A stretch of 64,000 nt of DNA from Limnephilus marmoratus (lineage: Eukaryota; Arthropoda; Insecta; Trichoptera; Limnephilidae), in assembly GCA_917880885.1 (NCBI GenBank), contig OU862918.1, positions 2,046,001 through 2,110,000 on the forward strand, read 5' to 3'. This document shows, piece after piece, positions 1-10,791 of the stretch. A program made the translations under genes and the position numbers. Each line of letters starts with the position of its first letter. The stretch's first letter is position 1. The notes beneath the pieces were generated by a model that worked only from the letters and a program-made list of their open reading frames with translations, was not told the origin of the DNA and did no database searches.

Positions 1-1016
1 TTCTTGTAGCGTTTCCAGGCACGAAAAAACTTTAATTTTTCTTTCGTTATATTAATTAAAGCCGCCGAATACCATGATGGAAATTTTGTTGATCTAGTTT
101 CTTTCTTTGGAACCAGATCATCTATTAGAGCGTTAATGATTCTATAAAAATTGTGTACCGCAGTGTCAACGTCTTGTGCATTTACAACAGAAGACCAATC
201 ACTATTTCTGAGAGCATCATTGACTACTACATAGTTAGCTTTGTTAAACAATTTGATTATCTGTGATTTAAGGCTAACAGCAGGGAGGGGAATATTGAGT
301 TCGACTATGATAGATTTATGATGTGCATCTTCAAATACCAGTGGAGAGTCGGCAGCGGAGACGGAGACTGTGGTGTTACAAAGCACAAGATCTAAAATAC
401 GTCCATGATCATTGGAAATTGCATTATATTGTGTTAAATTGGAGAACGAAAGACACCTAAGGAGAGTAGAAGCACAAAGGTCGGTACTACATGTTTGACA
501 CGTAGGGTTCCAGTTCACGTTTGGCATATTGTAATCGCCTATAATTAGAAAAATGTCATTTGGATATTCAGTGGTTAAATCAGATATGGCAGTTGTATGA
601 CTATTGATGATAGAGAAACGCTGCGCATTAGATAACTTAGGACTAACTCCCGGTAAGTAAGAGCAACAAATATGAACATTCAAAATGCGATGTTTAGAAT
701 GTCTTAATAATAGTGAGATCCATATATCCTCGGCTTCTGAAGACCACGATTTTCGTGACCGAACTTTAAAATCTTTTTTTATACCTATAGCAACGCCTCC
801 CCCTTTAGTTTTACCCGTAAGAGTAGTATCTCTGTCATTTCTGTATACGTTGTACCGGCAATCAAAAAGCTCGTCGTCGGATATGCTGTCAACTAACCAC
901 GTCTCACTAATTAAGATTATGTCAAATTCATTGATTAGGACATTTTGGTAGAATTCATTAGTTTTGGATCGAAGGCCCCGTGCATTTTGATAAAAAATTA
1001 TAATGGTGTCATGCAT
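1..1016 (-). CDS. LINE ORF2 N-terminal part, AP-like endonuclease (partial)
   Basis: Uninterrupted minus-strand frame from an ATG at 1016 running off the left edge, about 338 codons. It reads as an apurinic-like (EEP) endonuclease of a jockey/CR1-type LINE: an early YQNARGL segment (N of the active site), ISETWL (catalytic E), GGGVAIGI, IGDYNMP (GDFN-type motif), DLVLC, and near the C-terminal side an AHHKS variant of the SDH motif, followed by the linker that precedes the reverse transcriptase. The enzyme nicks target DNA to prime reverse transcription; the RT lies beyond the window. No stop or frameshift is seen, so this copy may be young. It lies 276 nt downstream of ORF1, the expected order. 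Clade assignment is inference from motif wording. Confidence 0.85.
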   Translation of the reverse strand, partial: MHDTIIIFYQNARGLRSKTNEFYQNVLINEFDIILISETWLVDSISDDELFDCRYNVYRNDRDTTLTGKTKGGGVAIGIKKDFKVRSRKSWSSEAEDIWISLLLRHSKHRILNVHICCSYLPGVSPKLSNAQRFSIINSHTTAISDLTTEYPNDIFLIIGDYNMPNVNWNPTCQTCSTDLCASTLLRCLSFSNLTQYNAISNDHGRILDLVLCNTTVSVSAADSPLVFEDAHHKSIIVELNIPLPAVSLKSQIIKLFNKANYVVVNDALRNSDWSSVVNAQDVDTAVHNFYRIINALIDDLVPKKETRSTKFPSWYSAALINITKEKLKFFRAWKRYK

Positions 1017-1292
1017 TGTGTGAGTGGAAAATAATTATCTTGATTCGATTTGAAATTAATATAAAAATTAGTCAAATTAAAGCATAAGTCGAAATGAGCA
1101 TACTATGATAATTATTACTCAGCAGCCCAAAGTCCACTGAGGTTAGTATATTTGTCAATTTGCGCAGACATGCATGTATGTGTTTGTGATGTATTGGGTG
1201 AGAAGTTGAGTCATGTGTGTGTAAAGTTAAGTTGAAAAATGGTACAAGTTGAAAATCTAAGAAAAAATATAATTTAAATTTAAGACAAATTA

Positions 1293-2078
1293 CTAAATTA
1301 AATTGTTCAGAAGGGTTTGAGCAGAGACAAGGATAGCAGGAGAGGTGACATTCTTTCTTAAGTAAATTTTCGAGTTTCGCACCCATAAAAAATCATAATT
1401 ATTTACATTTTTGAAGTCTTTGGCTGACCTCAACAGTAATTTGTTTTTTCTGGTAAGGTGGTCGTTGATATAAAGTTTACCTCCTGCAACACCTAGGCTC
1501 TTACAGTCTACACCCTTCTTCTTTTTAATGGCCGCTATCAGCTCGTCCTTCTTCCTTTTGTTGACGAATTTAGCCACCACGTTTCGAGGGCGGGCGTCAC
1601 GGGGAGCTGCTGATATTTCCTCTTGAGAATGTCGACGTGGATTGGCTCTAGTAATAAATTCAATGTCATCTTCCTTAATAATCTGACCGACATTGGATGC
1701 AATTTTAATTAGAGTGGAAGCAAGGTTTTCGTCTTGCTTTTCAGTCAGACCGAAGATTTCAATATTATTGATGAGCAGCTGTTGTTCTCTATCATTGTTT
1801 GTTTTATCCAAATATGTAACGAACTTTTTTAATTCAATTACTTCGGCTTCAAGTTTATCCATTTTTTTTAGTTTTTCTTCCAAAACCAGAATTTTATTGG
1901 TGTAGTCTTCAATTGTGCTGTTATTGTGAACGATTGTTTGTTCGAATGAAATCAGTTTTGAATTCATTGAGTGCAGTTGTGAAGAGAGTTTCTTTATTTC
2001 GCTAAGAAGAATTGACGAGTCAACAGAGTTGAGATTGCTGGAGAGCGGTGATTGTCCTGTTTTACAAATAGTGCACAT
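1293..2078 (-). CDS. LINE ORF1 protein with coiled coil and baculovirus-FP-like domain
   Basis: 261 codons, intact. Residues about 20-95 are heptad-rich (Leu/Ile/Lys/Glu) and should form a coiled coil; residues about 100-255 resemble the C-terminal half of baculovirus FP25K-like domains found in ORF1 of many insect jockey/CR1 LINEs: an NNIEIFGL strand, a basic PRNVVAKF strand and a C-terminal YINDHLTR...LLRSAKD stretch. ORF1 proteins of this type bind element RNA and assist integration. The ATG at 2078 is preceded by an in-frame stop nine bases upstream, so this start is forced. A Cys pair (MCTICK) at the N-terminus may be the remnant of the PHD-like finger seen in longer relatives; the first part of that finger is absent. 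ORF2 follows on the same strand. Confidence 0.8.
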   Translation of the reverse strand: MCTICKTGQSPLSSNLNSVDSSILLSEIKKLSSQLHSMNSKLISFEQTIVHNNSTIEDYTNKILVLEEKLKKMDKLEAEVIELKKFVTYLDKTNNDREQQLLINNIEIFGLTEKQDENLASTLIKIASNVGQIIKEDDIEFITRANPRRHSQEEISAAPRDARPRNVVAKFVNKRKKDELIAAIKKKKGVDCKSLGVAGGKLYINDHLTRKNKLLLRSAKDFKNVNNYDFLWVRNSKIYLRKNVTSPAILVSAQTLLNNLI

Positions 2079-2250
2079 CCATGACTATAATTATTAAACA
2101 CACCTAATAATTCCAGTTGTTGGTGCATGTGCAACTGGATAGGTAATGTGAAATATTCCTGCGTAATGCAAAACATTATTCAAGTTCAATGAACTTTTAT
2201 TTCAACATTGGAACTACTTTTCATAAGACAAGGGATAAAGCAGGTACTAA

Positions 2251-4254
2251 CTTAATTTTGTTTGAACCTGCTTGATGATTGATAATGAATTTTAATAAAG
2301 GTAAGAAAAGAGTGGGACAAAGCGTGCTATTTCACTAAACTAGGTCCAGTAAACATACTTTAGCGGCCCGTTCATATACTTAATTTAAATGTGTATGGTG
2401 TAGGTATACACATTTTCTTTGAATGAATATCGTTTTCATAAGCGGTGCTACATTTTTTGTTCAATTGGTATGAATTTTATCTTGAATTTTTTTATAAATG
2501 TCTACAATAGATGACGTAATATTTCAAGTTTACTTTCATTTGAAAGGGAATTGTCTTCTTTTGAAATGCATTTAACCAATTTAATCACAGGAGACCATAT
2601 TTGTCCCAGCTCACAAAGGTCTCATAGAAAGCATTGTATCTCCCTTACTATCACAGTGAGAGTATGATCTAAACGGCACTAAAAAGAGAAAAAAACATGC
2701 TTTTTATTTAAATTTAAAAGTTAACCACAAAATAATTAAAATAGACACCTTTATGAAACAAAATTTTCCGCCCGCAATTTGAAAAAATTTACAAAACTTG
2801 GTGAATTTTTTAATATTATATTTACATGAAAAGACAAAAAAGCGTGGTGACAATAACGTTTGTAAATCATCTGTGTTCAGGATCTCAACTTCCGCTCTCC
2901 TGACAGAGCAATCCGACGTGGTAACACCAGATTCCAAGGGAAGTGTGGCTGGAGTAACTCTTCAATAATAACTCCAGCTCTTGAATATTTGGTCTTTATT
3001 CAAACAATAAAAGACCCGTAGGGTAGCTCATGTACGGTGAGCCCAATGATGCTATCTCTCTCCGCGGTTTTATAACCCACATGAAGTGAAAACCTGGCAG
3101 CAGACGTTTTGCACAAAAACGACCCGCCCAAGACGGATGGTAACAAGAGAAGAAGGAATTAAAAAATCCGTGGCAATACGAAATCGCCCTGGCAATTGCC
3201 AACACAAAAAAATGTTGCCACAACCATTAGGGTGACAATCACAAATATTAATATTTCAGTACCTGAAATCTTAACAATCTGTCTAATGAAATATGTGAGT
3301 GTTTTAATTTTTTTTCATTATCAGTAATTTTAGTTAGAAAAACGTAAGGTGAGGCATTTTTAAAACTTTTTGAAGTTTGCTTTCATAATTTTTATATAAA
3401 AAAATTAAATGGTTATTTCTAAAAATACAATAATTTTTATTTTAAATTAATGCAATTAATGAAATTTATATAACCATGGGTACTGAAGGAATCTACTATT
3501 GTAAATGGGTACCTCATTAATTAAATATATTATCAAAAAAAAAAAACATTTTGTTCGCGGGTTTATTTCTTGTTGGTACTGTATTTCATCTCCATATTTT
3601 GATGTTCCTTAAATTTTATGTTCCTGTAAATGAAATGCCTCGGTACTGACTGTTAATGAAAGACCCAAAGAGGAAACATTTTTAGAATTTTGTTTTGCTG
3701 AAAACTTATTAAAAAATAAAATAAGGATAAAATAGGCATTAAAATTATCAAACAAAATGAAATATTCGGGAATAACATTGGACACAAACTTAAACTGAAA
3801 GTTCAAAACCGCCAAATCAAACAAAATTACCAAACAAATTTACATTTTTTAATCAGAAGCTTTCTCGTATCAGACAATTTTACCTCGGTTCACCACTCCA
3901 CAATTAGTAGAACTCACAATCACATCTCCAATACGCTGTAATTAGCAGGAGTGCACAGAAAACAAACCTACTCTCTCTTGAAATTAACACCTAATAATAA
4001 AATTAATATGAAAAAAACAAGGGAAGAAACTAATGAGGCTTAAAGTATCAAAATAAATAATCACTGATTGAAATCTAAAACAAAAGCATTTTTATTCTAA
4101 AAATGTATCGAAATTTTCACAGAACATCTTTTGGAGAAGTGATATTTTTAAGGATTTTTGGAAAATAAATTATCGGAATTTTTCATTGAAAGAATAAGAG
4201 TACGTCTTCTCTTAAATGAAAGTTTGAAATAGAAAAATCAGAAAAGGATATCGT
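2251..4254. other. A+T-rich intergenic DNA, no gene seen
   Basis: Low-complexity A+T-rich DNA with short chance ORFs only. A somewhat more G+C-rich block at about 2985-3230 (AATAAA-like and CCGC-containing) could be a fragment of an unrecognised repeat; no ends, promoter or protein similarity could be identified. Confidence 0.5.
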
Positions 4255-4332
4255 CGCATCTAAGAATTGAAACCAAGACGGCCTTGCCTTGCCACGGCAC
4301 TGCTCTAACCACAGAGCTAATTCGACCCTATT
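4255..4332 (-). repeat. tRNA-derived sequence (SINE head or tRNA relic)
   Basis: On the minus strand an A-box-like block (TAGCTCTGTGGTTAGAGC) is followed about 30 nt later by a decayed B box (GGTTTCAATTC). This is the internal RNA-polymerase-III promoter layout of tRNA. Acceptor arms do not pair, so it is a relic or the 5' head of a SINE whose body continues to about 4190. Family not identified. Confidence 0.45.
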
Positions 4333-5799
4333 CTCTTCGGTCATATTTAACCTTATCATACTTCTACTAAGAACTACCAACTTTATCTCCATATATCCTC
4401 TATATATTATGATTGCAAGATTCTTTCCGAACTTAATGCTATCTAGAAGTGTCTTGGATAAATATATCAATTTTTATGTCAATGTGTAACATCAATTGAC
4501 TTTTCCAAGTCCAGGATTATTTTTTGTTTATTTTTGGAATAACTTAAAGTAGATTGATGCAGTTAAACAAACCTGGTACGGAGTTTGAGAGTCGAATAAA
4601 TTGTATTCTTGGATAATAATAATTTTATTAATACACCACATATAAGTGTTTTGATGAAAACATTCGGAAAAACATGAAAGTTTCTTTACAGAAAGTTATT
4701 AAAATTTTGGAATAAAATTCAATACAACACCGTACACTTGAAGTAACCCGTGAACTTGAGAATTTGTTTGCTAAAACTGACTTTCTTCCAGAAGTGTGTT
4801 GCCACTTTAGAAAATTGCCAAATAATATGCTCATAAATATGTAACATTCCTGTGAAATAAATCAAAATCTGGTGCACGGTTAATAAAGCGTGAAAACCTT
4901 TTTGTTCTTGGAGGTCGACACGTCCCAGTAGCCGTGGCCCGCAGAAAGGGTTTGACAAATAACGCTTTGGCCCGCCTTTTTTCATCCCCACCTTTTTTAC
5001 ACGTCACAGAAATCATCACGGAAAACTGAAATGTGAAAGGGTTGATTAAAATGTACGGTGACAGTTTTGGGTTGCATGATTTTTGTTTGACACAATCGTA
5101 AAGTTGGTTTGAATAAATCGCTGGAGTTTTAATTATTTTGCCGGAGATGATAAAATCGCTATGAAAAAGGTTAGATACTGAATTATTAACCACTAAAATC
5201 ACTTAAAAACCAGAGATGCATATGTCATAATATACCTGTTAGTTAACATAAAAATATCGTTTGGCCAAAAGTAATAATTGGTTAAAATTGCTCCATGTTC
5301 AGTAATGGTTTGTAATTTTTCTTGGTAACCATGTCACATAACTGTGTAGGCACAAACTCCTTTTTTTATTCGCATTTATATGTTGTTTTATTTACAAAAT
5401 AATTTGATGACTTTTCCGTTCCGGAGTGTCTCCTACGCTTCTTCCTCCACTTGCCGTGAAAAAATTTTCGTCTCCACTGCTTTCTTCATTTATTTACTCT
5501 AAATGTCAATTTAATAAAATAATATAATAAACCACTCCTAGATACGTTTTAGCCGAGTTCAATAATAGGCTATTTGAACACCTTTAAAAAAAAATTCCGG
5601 TTTAGACAAATATTCTGTATTTTTTTTTAATCGCATTTTTTAAACTCTGGCGGTTTTTTGAAAATTTCAATCCGATAAATCAGACCATTTTTTATAAACC
5701 GGAATAACGGGACAAAATTTTATGGGTGCGTAAAAACGATAATAACATAGATGAAAATCATTTTTAAAAAAATGTTTTCCACACGAATGGCACAGAATA
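4333..5799. other. A+T-rich intergenic DNA, no gene seen
   Basis: No convincing coding region. The 4860-5000 block is richer in G+C but its ORFs are short and mutually overlapping on both frames with no recognisable domain. Confidence 0.45.
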
Positions 5800-6030
5800 A
5801 TAACGAGGCGTTCCAAAAATATTACATCTCATAATTTTTTTTTTCCTTGATCCATCTTATTGATCATAAATCATTAAAATGTTCTGACTGTATAAATTGT
5901 ACATATTTAAAATGTATCCACAAGCTCCTCCATCCACAAGCAAATGCTTTAATGGAGGAAAAGTAACACTGTAACATGTTCCATTTTTTAAGATAAATAA
6001 AATTATATTATTATTATTATTATTAATTCA
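5800..6030 (+). mobile_element. Probable LINE 3' end with (TTA)n tail
   Basis: The stretch ends in AAGATAAATAAAATTA followed by an array of TTA units at about 6005-6027, the arrangement of 3' UTR plus simple-repeat tail seen at other LINE ends in this window. No coding part remains, so identity is tentative. Confidence 0.35.
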
Positions 6031-6462
6031 ACGTCTATATTACTAAATCCAATGTAATATACTCGTACTTGTAAATTATAATAATAATAATAAATTTGCT
6101 TTTGTCAAAATCAACACCATTACCATTATACCTCTAAAACACATGCAAACAGCATAAATGTACGGGGTTCTCTTCACAACATCTATCAAAAAGTCAAACC
6201 AGATGATAAGTTCGCAGAGAACAAACAATAAATCTAGTGAATGTTAAATGTCAAATTCAAAAATTCGTATGAAATCAAAGTGTTACCATATAAAAAAATA
6301 AATCAGTTTGGAATTTTACAAAATTAATAGGAATATTTTCGGAGACGGGACATTTTCATGTAGTGATGTCACGAGCCCAAATAATGGATTTATTTATTCT
6401 AAAAAAAAAACTGTACATTTCTAAAAAAAATTACCAACATTTTCGTAATTACACGATTTTTT

Positions 6463-6807
6463 CCAAGTCGTTATGAAATCCATGCAAGTGGTCTATTGTT
6501 ATAGACCATAATACAAGTTAGTATTACTATGTGAAAAAAACCTATTTGTTAAAAAATATGAATCCGGAAACACCAATCCAAGTCGTTATGAAATCCATGC
6601 AAGTGGTCTATTGTTATAGACCATAATACAAGTTAATATTATTATGTGAAAAAAACCTATTTGTTAAAAATTATGAATCCGGAAATACCAATCCAAGTCG
6701 TTATGAAATCCATGCAAGTGGTCTATTGTTATAGACCATAATACAAGTTAATATTATTATGTGAAAAAAAACTATTTGTTAAAAATTATGAATCCGGAAA
6801 TACCAAT
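6463..6807 (+). repeat. Tandem repeat, three units of 115 bp
   Basis: Three head-to-tail copies start at 6463, 6578 and 6693, each beginning CCAAGTCGTTATGAAATCC and ending near GGAAA(C/T)ACCAAT. Copies 2 and 3 are almost identical; copy 1 differs at a few sites. Each unit contains the inverted repeat TGGTCTATTGTTATAGACCA, able to form a small hairpin. Confidence 0.9.
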
Positions 6808-7029
6808 TTAACGACCTTTAGTCAAAAAACACATTAATTATAATATAAGGTTGGAAAACTTTGCAGGGTGAAAACCAAGTGATAACTAATAATAATTTCC
6901 CAACAATTTAGTCCGAAATCAATAAGGGCATTGGTAAAAACGACAAAAGGAATTTAAATTATCAAATTTTTTATTATTAATTATCAGATTTTCATTATAA
7001 GGGCCTATATATATAAAAAAATGCAAATG

Positions 7030-7230
7030 TTCTGTTCATATGCGATAAAAGTGAAACCTTCAGAAAACTAAAGTAGACAAGAGTGAGGAAGCTACGAGGC
7101 ACCGCACAGAGAGGAGACCAATTATACTATTTCAATCTCTCGCAGGCTAAATTTTATGTATGTGTTTGTCTTTTTTTAGTATCGCTATTTTCAAATCAGT
7201 GCTAACGAAGTTTTCACTTCAAAATCAGTT
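7030..7230 (+). repeat. Dispersed repeat family R1, copy 1
   Basis: Shares blocks AGTAGACAAGAGTG.GGAAGCTACGAGGCACC, TTTTTTTAGTATCGCTATTTT and GAAGTTTTCACTTCAAAA with 26231-26720, and the last block and start with 14722-14845. Non-coding; probably an old non-autonomous element. Ends are not defined. Confidence 0.5.
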
Positions 7231-7281
7231 GTCCAATTTTAAAAAGAGCTATCAAATCTCCGGAAAAGTCGGTAGTTCATA

Positions 7282-7316
7282 TTACGGTATAGTGGTATTA
7301 TACCACTATACCGTAA
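7282..7316. repeat. Perfect palindrome, 17-bp arms
   Basis: Arms 7282-7298 and 7300-7316 are exact reverse complements around a single base. The sequence GGTATAGTGG within it recurs in the adjoining larger hairpin, so the two share ancestry. Confidence 0.9.
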
Positions 7317-7378
7317 AAAATCGTAAACGCAATAACACTATACCACTGGTATAGTGTTATTGCGTTTACGATTTTTTA
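7314..7378. repeat. Perfect palindrome, 32-bp arms
   Basis: Arms 7314-7345 and 7347-7378 are exact reverse complements with a one-base centre. It overlaps the preceding palindrome by three bases and shares its TATACCAC core. No terminal inverted repeats or target duplication were seen outside it, so it is not an obvious transposon. Confidence 0.9.
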
Positions 7379-8169
7379 AAAATTTTAACTCGTGGTGAAG
7401 AATTTAATGCGAGTTCCAATATCAGCGGCTGCGTAGGCTGGTGAATACACGAGAATTCCTAGAAATTTCCAGAAGATAAAATAAAAGCGTTAACGGGAAT
7501 AACGAACAACTAACAACTACAACTGTCAGTCGGGCATAATCCACGTCGCGAGAGGGCATTTATTGTGTGGAAACGTCGTCCAAGTATACGATGGTATTTT
7601 TTAATCCGTGACCGTGTCTTGTGTGGTATGCTTTGCAAATCGCGGGTTTCGCCCCGTCTGGGTATTTTTCAGAAATGCCACGAGAGTTACGCTACCCCAC
7701 ATCCGCATAGTACATTCCTAAGCTCCAACAGATGCCGACTACCCTCCGGAAAATATCTCATAGGCTTTGTTTTATTAAAATCAATCGGAATCCAATTTGA
7801 ATTCCAACAATGCCAAAGAAATAACTGTTGATTAGCTTTGTCGGTTTTGTTGGTTTGTGTAAATTGAAAAATGTTGGTGCGTGGCCTATACACACGTACA
7901 CATGTGGTGAAAAAACAATTAATCCTTTCTATTCTAATTTATCTTCTGCATGAGTTAAAGCTATTTATTTAATGAACAGCGTTTTAAATGGCACGTCGCA
8001 TCGCGTCCTTTTAATTTATTATAAAGTTCAAACGCGCTGTTGGGATTTTACAATATCATATATTGACTTCGAGACAGCAACAGTTTAAATGTTAAGACAA
8101 AAAAAAATCTTTTTGAGATGTTATGGTTAGTTTAGATCTCAGTTATAATACTACCGTCATATTGTTCAT
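7379..8169. other. No gene seen
   Basis: Mixed-composition DNA with short ORFs on both strands and no recognisable domain. The 7565-7830 portion has fairly balanced base composition but neither strand gives a known protein motif. Confidence 0.4.
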
Positions 8170-8224
8170 GCAATGTTAGCGCTGAAAATGCTTTACTTTG
8201 CATCCATACGCAGTTCTCTGGAGT
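8170..8224 (+). mobile_element. LINE ORF2 fragment, upstream of an LTR-element insertion
   Basis: The frame reading KMLYFASIRSSLE just before 8225 is the RT-downstream region that other LINE copies here encode as ILYFSYVRSHLEFASQIWN. The reading resumes as EYASQIWN at 14056. The LTR element therefore sits in the middle of one LINE. The 5' truncation point of the LINE is near 8170-8185. Confidence 0.7.
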
Positions 8225-9329
8225 TGTTATGATAAAATATTTGTTAATATTTCTCGCAGTTTATTTTATCATAGATTTAGGCAAGCAGGTACCTAATTTC
8301 AAGAGGTGATTAAATAATATTTAAAAAAAATAATAAACGTCAACATAGATTTATTTGTTTTAAATTTTGGAAGTAACATCATTCATTTTTTCTTTTTTGA
8401 AAAGGGTATAAAAATGGAATATTTTGTTTAGTGCCCACTTCTTAGTTATCTTTCAAGGTGGTAGAGGGTTTAACTGACGAGTCGGTCGTGATTTCATTTG
8501 ATATTATTTCGTATAATTTAATTAAGAAATACGAAGGTTATTGTCCGAAACTGGAACATAATTAACTGGGCTGCGATCATCGTTATCGTGATGCCCATAA
8601 GTGTATTTAATAACACATTTCTAACGTCGTAATTTACACGAAAATAACCGATGGATAATTTCAAATTTTAATTGCCAAGTAACAGGCATCTTATGTAAAC
8701 ATATGGAAGAAAAATATCCTAAAGGAAATCAATCTGATAAATAATGAAGATTTATTATTCTCGCCTTGATATACAAGATATTTATGGCTGGATTTGATTT
8801 TGGGAGCAAATAAACATTTCGGCTGAATACAGTACCAGGTATTTTGTCTGTCTATACTACAGGAGAAAAACCAGAAGCACAAGATCGTAATTTAGATAGA
8901 TAGATAGAATCTTGTATTTATGGTCGATCCAAGGAAGGTGAGTTTATGTTCTGTTATTATGTTAATTTGTCCCAGTTTAATTTATTATGTGTTAATAAAA
9001 TCTTTAATTTAATATATCTTAACAATACTGTTTAATTTATTTTAAAATAATCCTTCTAATTTAATCGTATAGTTTACATATCAAAGGCCCTGAGAGTGTT
9101 TCATTGCTTTACTATCTGCTAGCCTGGTTAATCAACCAGTGGCGCCCCTATAAAAATAAAGCTGGCAGATCTTTTATTCTACCCTTTTAACATCATTATT
9201 TATTAAACATTACATATTGCGTAACATTTTGACCCACTCCGGGATCATGTAACAATTTGGCGTCCCGTATGGTCTATCCCAATTTATTCTTTATCATGTT
9301 ATAACAATTTAACATTTGTTTTTATGACA
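8225..9329 (+). repeat. 5' LTR of the pol-less element
   Basis: Starts TGTTATGATAAAAT, contains TATAAAAA at 8407, polyadenylation signals AATAAA at 8809 and 9155, and ends TTATGACA at 9329, followed by ATTTGGCCGCC. It carries ATG at 8920 with a strong splice donor AAG/GTGAGT at 8937/8938. First 1088 bases match the 3' LTR; the last 15-20 bases differ between the copies. Confidence 0.85.
8407..8414 (+). promoter_or_regulatory. LTR TATA box
   Basis: TATAAAAA in the 5' LTR; the same box occurs at 13135 in the 3' LTR. The expected start site about 30 bases downstream falls near 8440. Would drive element transcription. Confidence 0.5.
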
Positions 9330-10668
9330 ATTTGGCCGCCTTAAACGTGTTGGGTTTCGTTTTTTTTACTTTACGATTGTTTTACAAGGATTTTAATGTA
9401 TATTTTCTTTTTCAAAGTCTGTTTGTTCATAACATGTCGTTTTTTTTTTCTCTCATGAGCTTTTGTTATTAACGAGTTTCATTTGTTTTGAAAATATTTC
9501 ATTTGTTTAAAAACAATAGAATGTTATCAAGTTGATTATTTTTTTTAGGTTAACTATTTTCAGCTCGTAACGTCATTTCTAATTTTTAATCAAGCAAAAT
9601 TTAATACCTTTTCTTTATGTTTGAATTTTTACGACTGCGTACTATTTATTATACAATTGAGAACGTCTTCAATCTTCGATTAATTCTACGGCTATTATTA
9701 TGGAATAATGCTACGAACACTTTATTTAAAAGAAAAACAAAGGATAAACAATCAAATGTTATTGTTTATTGTTTGTATTTCGGTATAACTATTTTCATTT
9801 CGCTACGTCATTTCCAAAATATTATATTACTACGAATTATAAATGAATTATTGCGGCAGTAATTTTAAAACGAAATGCAAATAGAACAACTTTGAACAAA
9901 TTAAACAAATTTGATTTTCCGTAATTTAAAAGAGAATAAATGTATTTACTTCTACGAATTTTATAATTTTAATAGTTTTCTACGTGATACAAATCGTTTA
10001 TTTTCTGAACTGGAATATTTTATTATTTTTTTCAAAATGTCGACTTCATTCGGGAACGTAAATGGTAAAACAAAAGAAGGTCTAGTTAAGCGTCTTATTC
10101 AACGACTGCATCGAAAACAAGAATCAATTTTTCCTTTTATAATATTTTAACAAATAAGGTATTTTTCTAAACGTAGATTTTAATAATTATTTAAACGTCA
10201 TTTACAAATCTAGTAAAGATTTTATTCAAAAAATATTATTATGGAATACAAATAACTTGAATGGAGCTACTCGATTTTCTCACATTTCAAGCGCACGGAA
10301 TGCAGATATTTCAGAGTTGTCTTTTCTGGTTAGACAGTTTCTTTCTATTTCGTTTTTTTTGAGGTGGTGGGCCCATCATCACAGGATTCGAGATAGGATG
10401 AAATAGTCAATTGTATTATAACGTAATCGATTGTTTAACAATATACATAATTATCAATAACCTTTAAAACTTCTTTTTGCCAATTGTGACATTTTCTTAT
10501 ATTTTATTTACAAAAACGGGCATTATTTTCAATAACAATTCTGAAAATCGTTTTGAATTTAGTACAATCAAGTAATTTTCAACGGTGACACAAGGAATAA
10601 TGTGATATTTATTATCATTATTTTAACAAATAAAGGACAATATACACGAAATAAGACTTGGAGAAATA
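9330..10668. other. Interior of the pol-less LTR element, left part
   Basis: A+T-rich (about three-quarters) interior. ATTTGGCCGCCTTAAACG directly after the LTR occupies the primer-binding-site position, but the matching tRNA was not identified. A 37-codon frame at 10037-10150 begins MSTSFGNVNGKTKEGLVKRL and could be a remnant of a gag start; nothing else resembles gag. Confidence 0.4.
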
Positions 10669-10791
10669 ATGGACAATGACGCAACGTCATTATTATCATT
10701 GGAGGGGAGTTGGCGGAGGTATATCCAGTTTGAACAACTGGGTCCTGGTGTTCAACTTACCATTCCTAATGGTCTAAATAAGTTCCAAAAG
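10669..10791 (+). CDS. Possible short exon in the LTR element interior
   Basis: ATG at 10669 opens a frame whose first 41 codons end exactly at a strong donor, CAAAAG/GTAAGG (10791/10792); without splicing the frame stops at 10840. The peptide begins MDNDATSLLSLEGSWRRY and is not recognised. The surrounding 10680-11060 is less A+T-rich than the rest of the interior, suggesting a different origin, such as captured host sequence. This is a weak call that rests on the ATG, open frame and in-frame donor only. Confidence 0.25.

Larger units (their letters stand above)
1..2250 (-). mobile_element. Jockey/CR1-type LINE, 5' half
   Basis: ORF1 and the endonuclease half of ORF2 in proper order on the minus strand. 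The right (5') boundary is not defined by a repeat or target duplication; it is set roughly where coding-like sequence and the short putative 5' leader end. Both reading frames are open, which contrasts with the other LINE copies in the window. Confidence 0.7.

Noticed and set aside
6463..6807. Possible CRISPR array
   Set aside because: Units are identical throughout with no unique spacers, and the genome is eukaryotic; it is a plain tandem repeat.
7283..7378. Reading the hairpins as transcription terminators
   Set aside because: Intrinsic hairpin terminators are bacterial; the surrounding elements are all from an animal nuclear genome.
8691..8882. 63-codon minus-strand ORF, repeated at 13419-13610
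   Set aside because: It appears twice only because it lies in the two LTRs; the sequence does not resemble a protein and overlaps LTR control signals.
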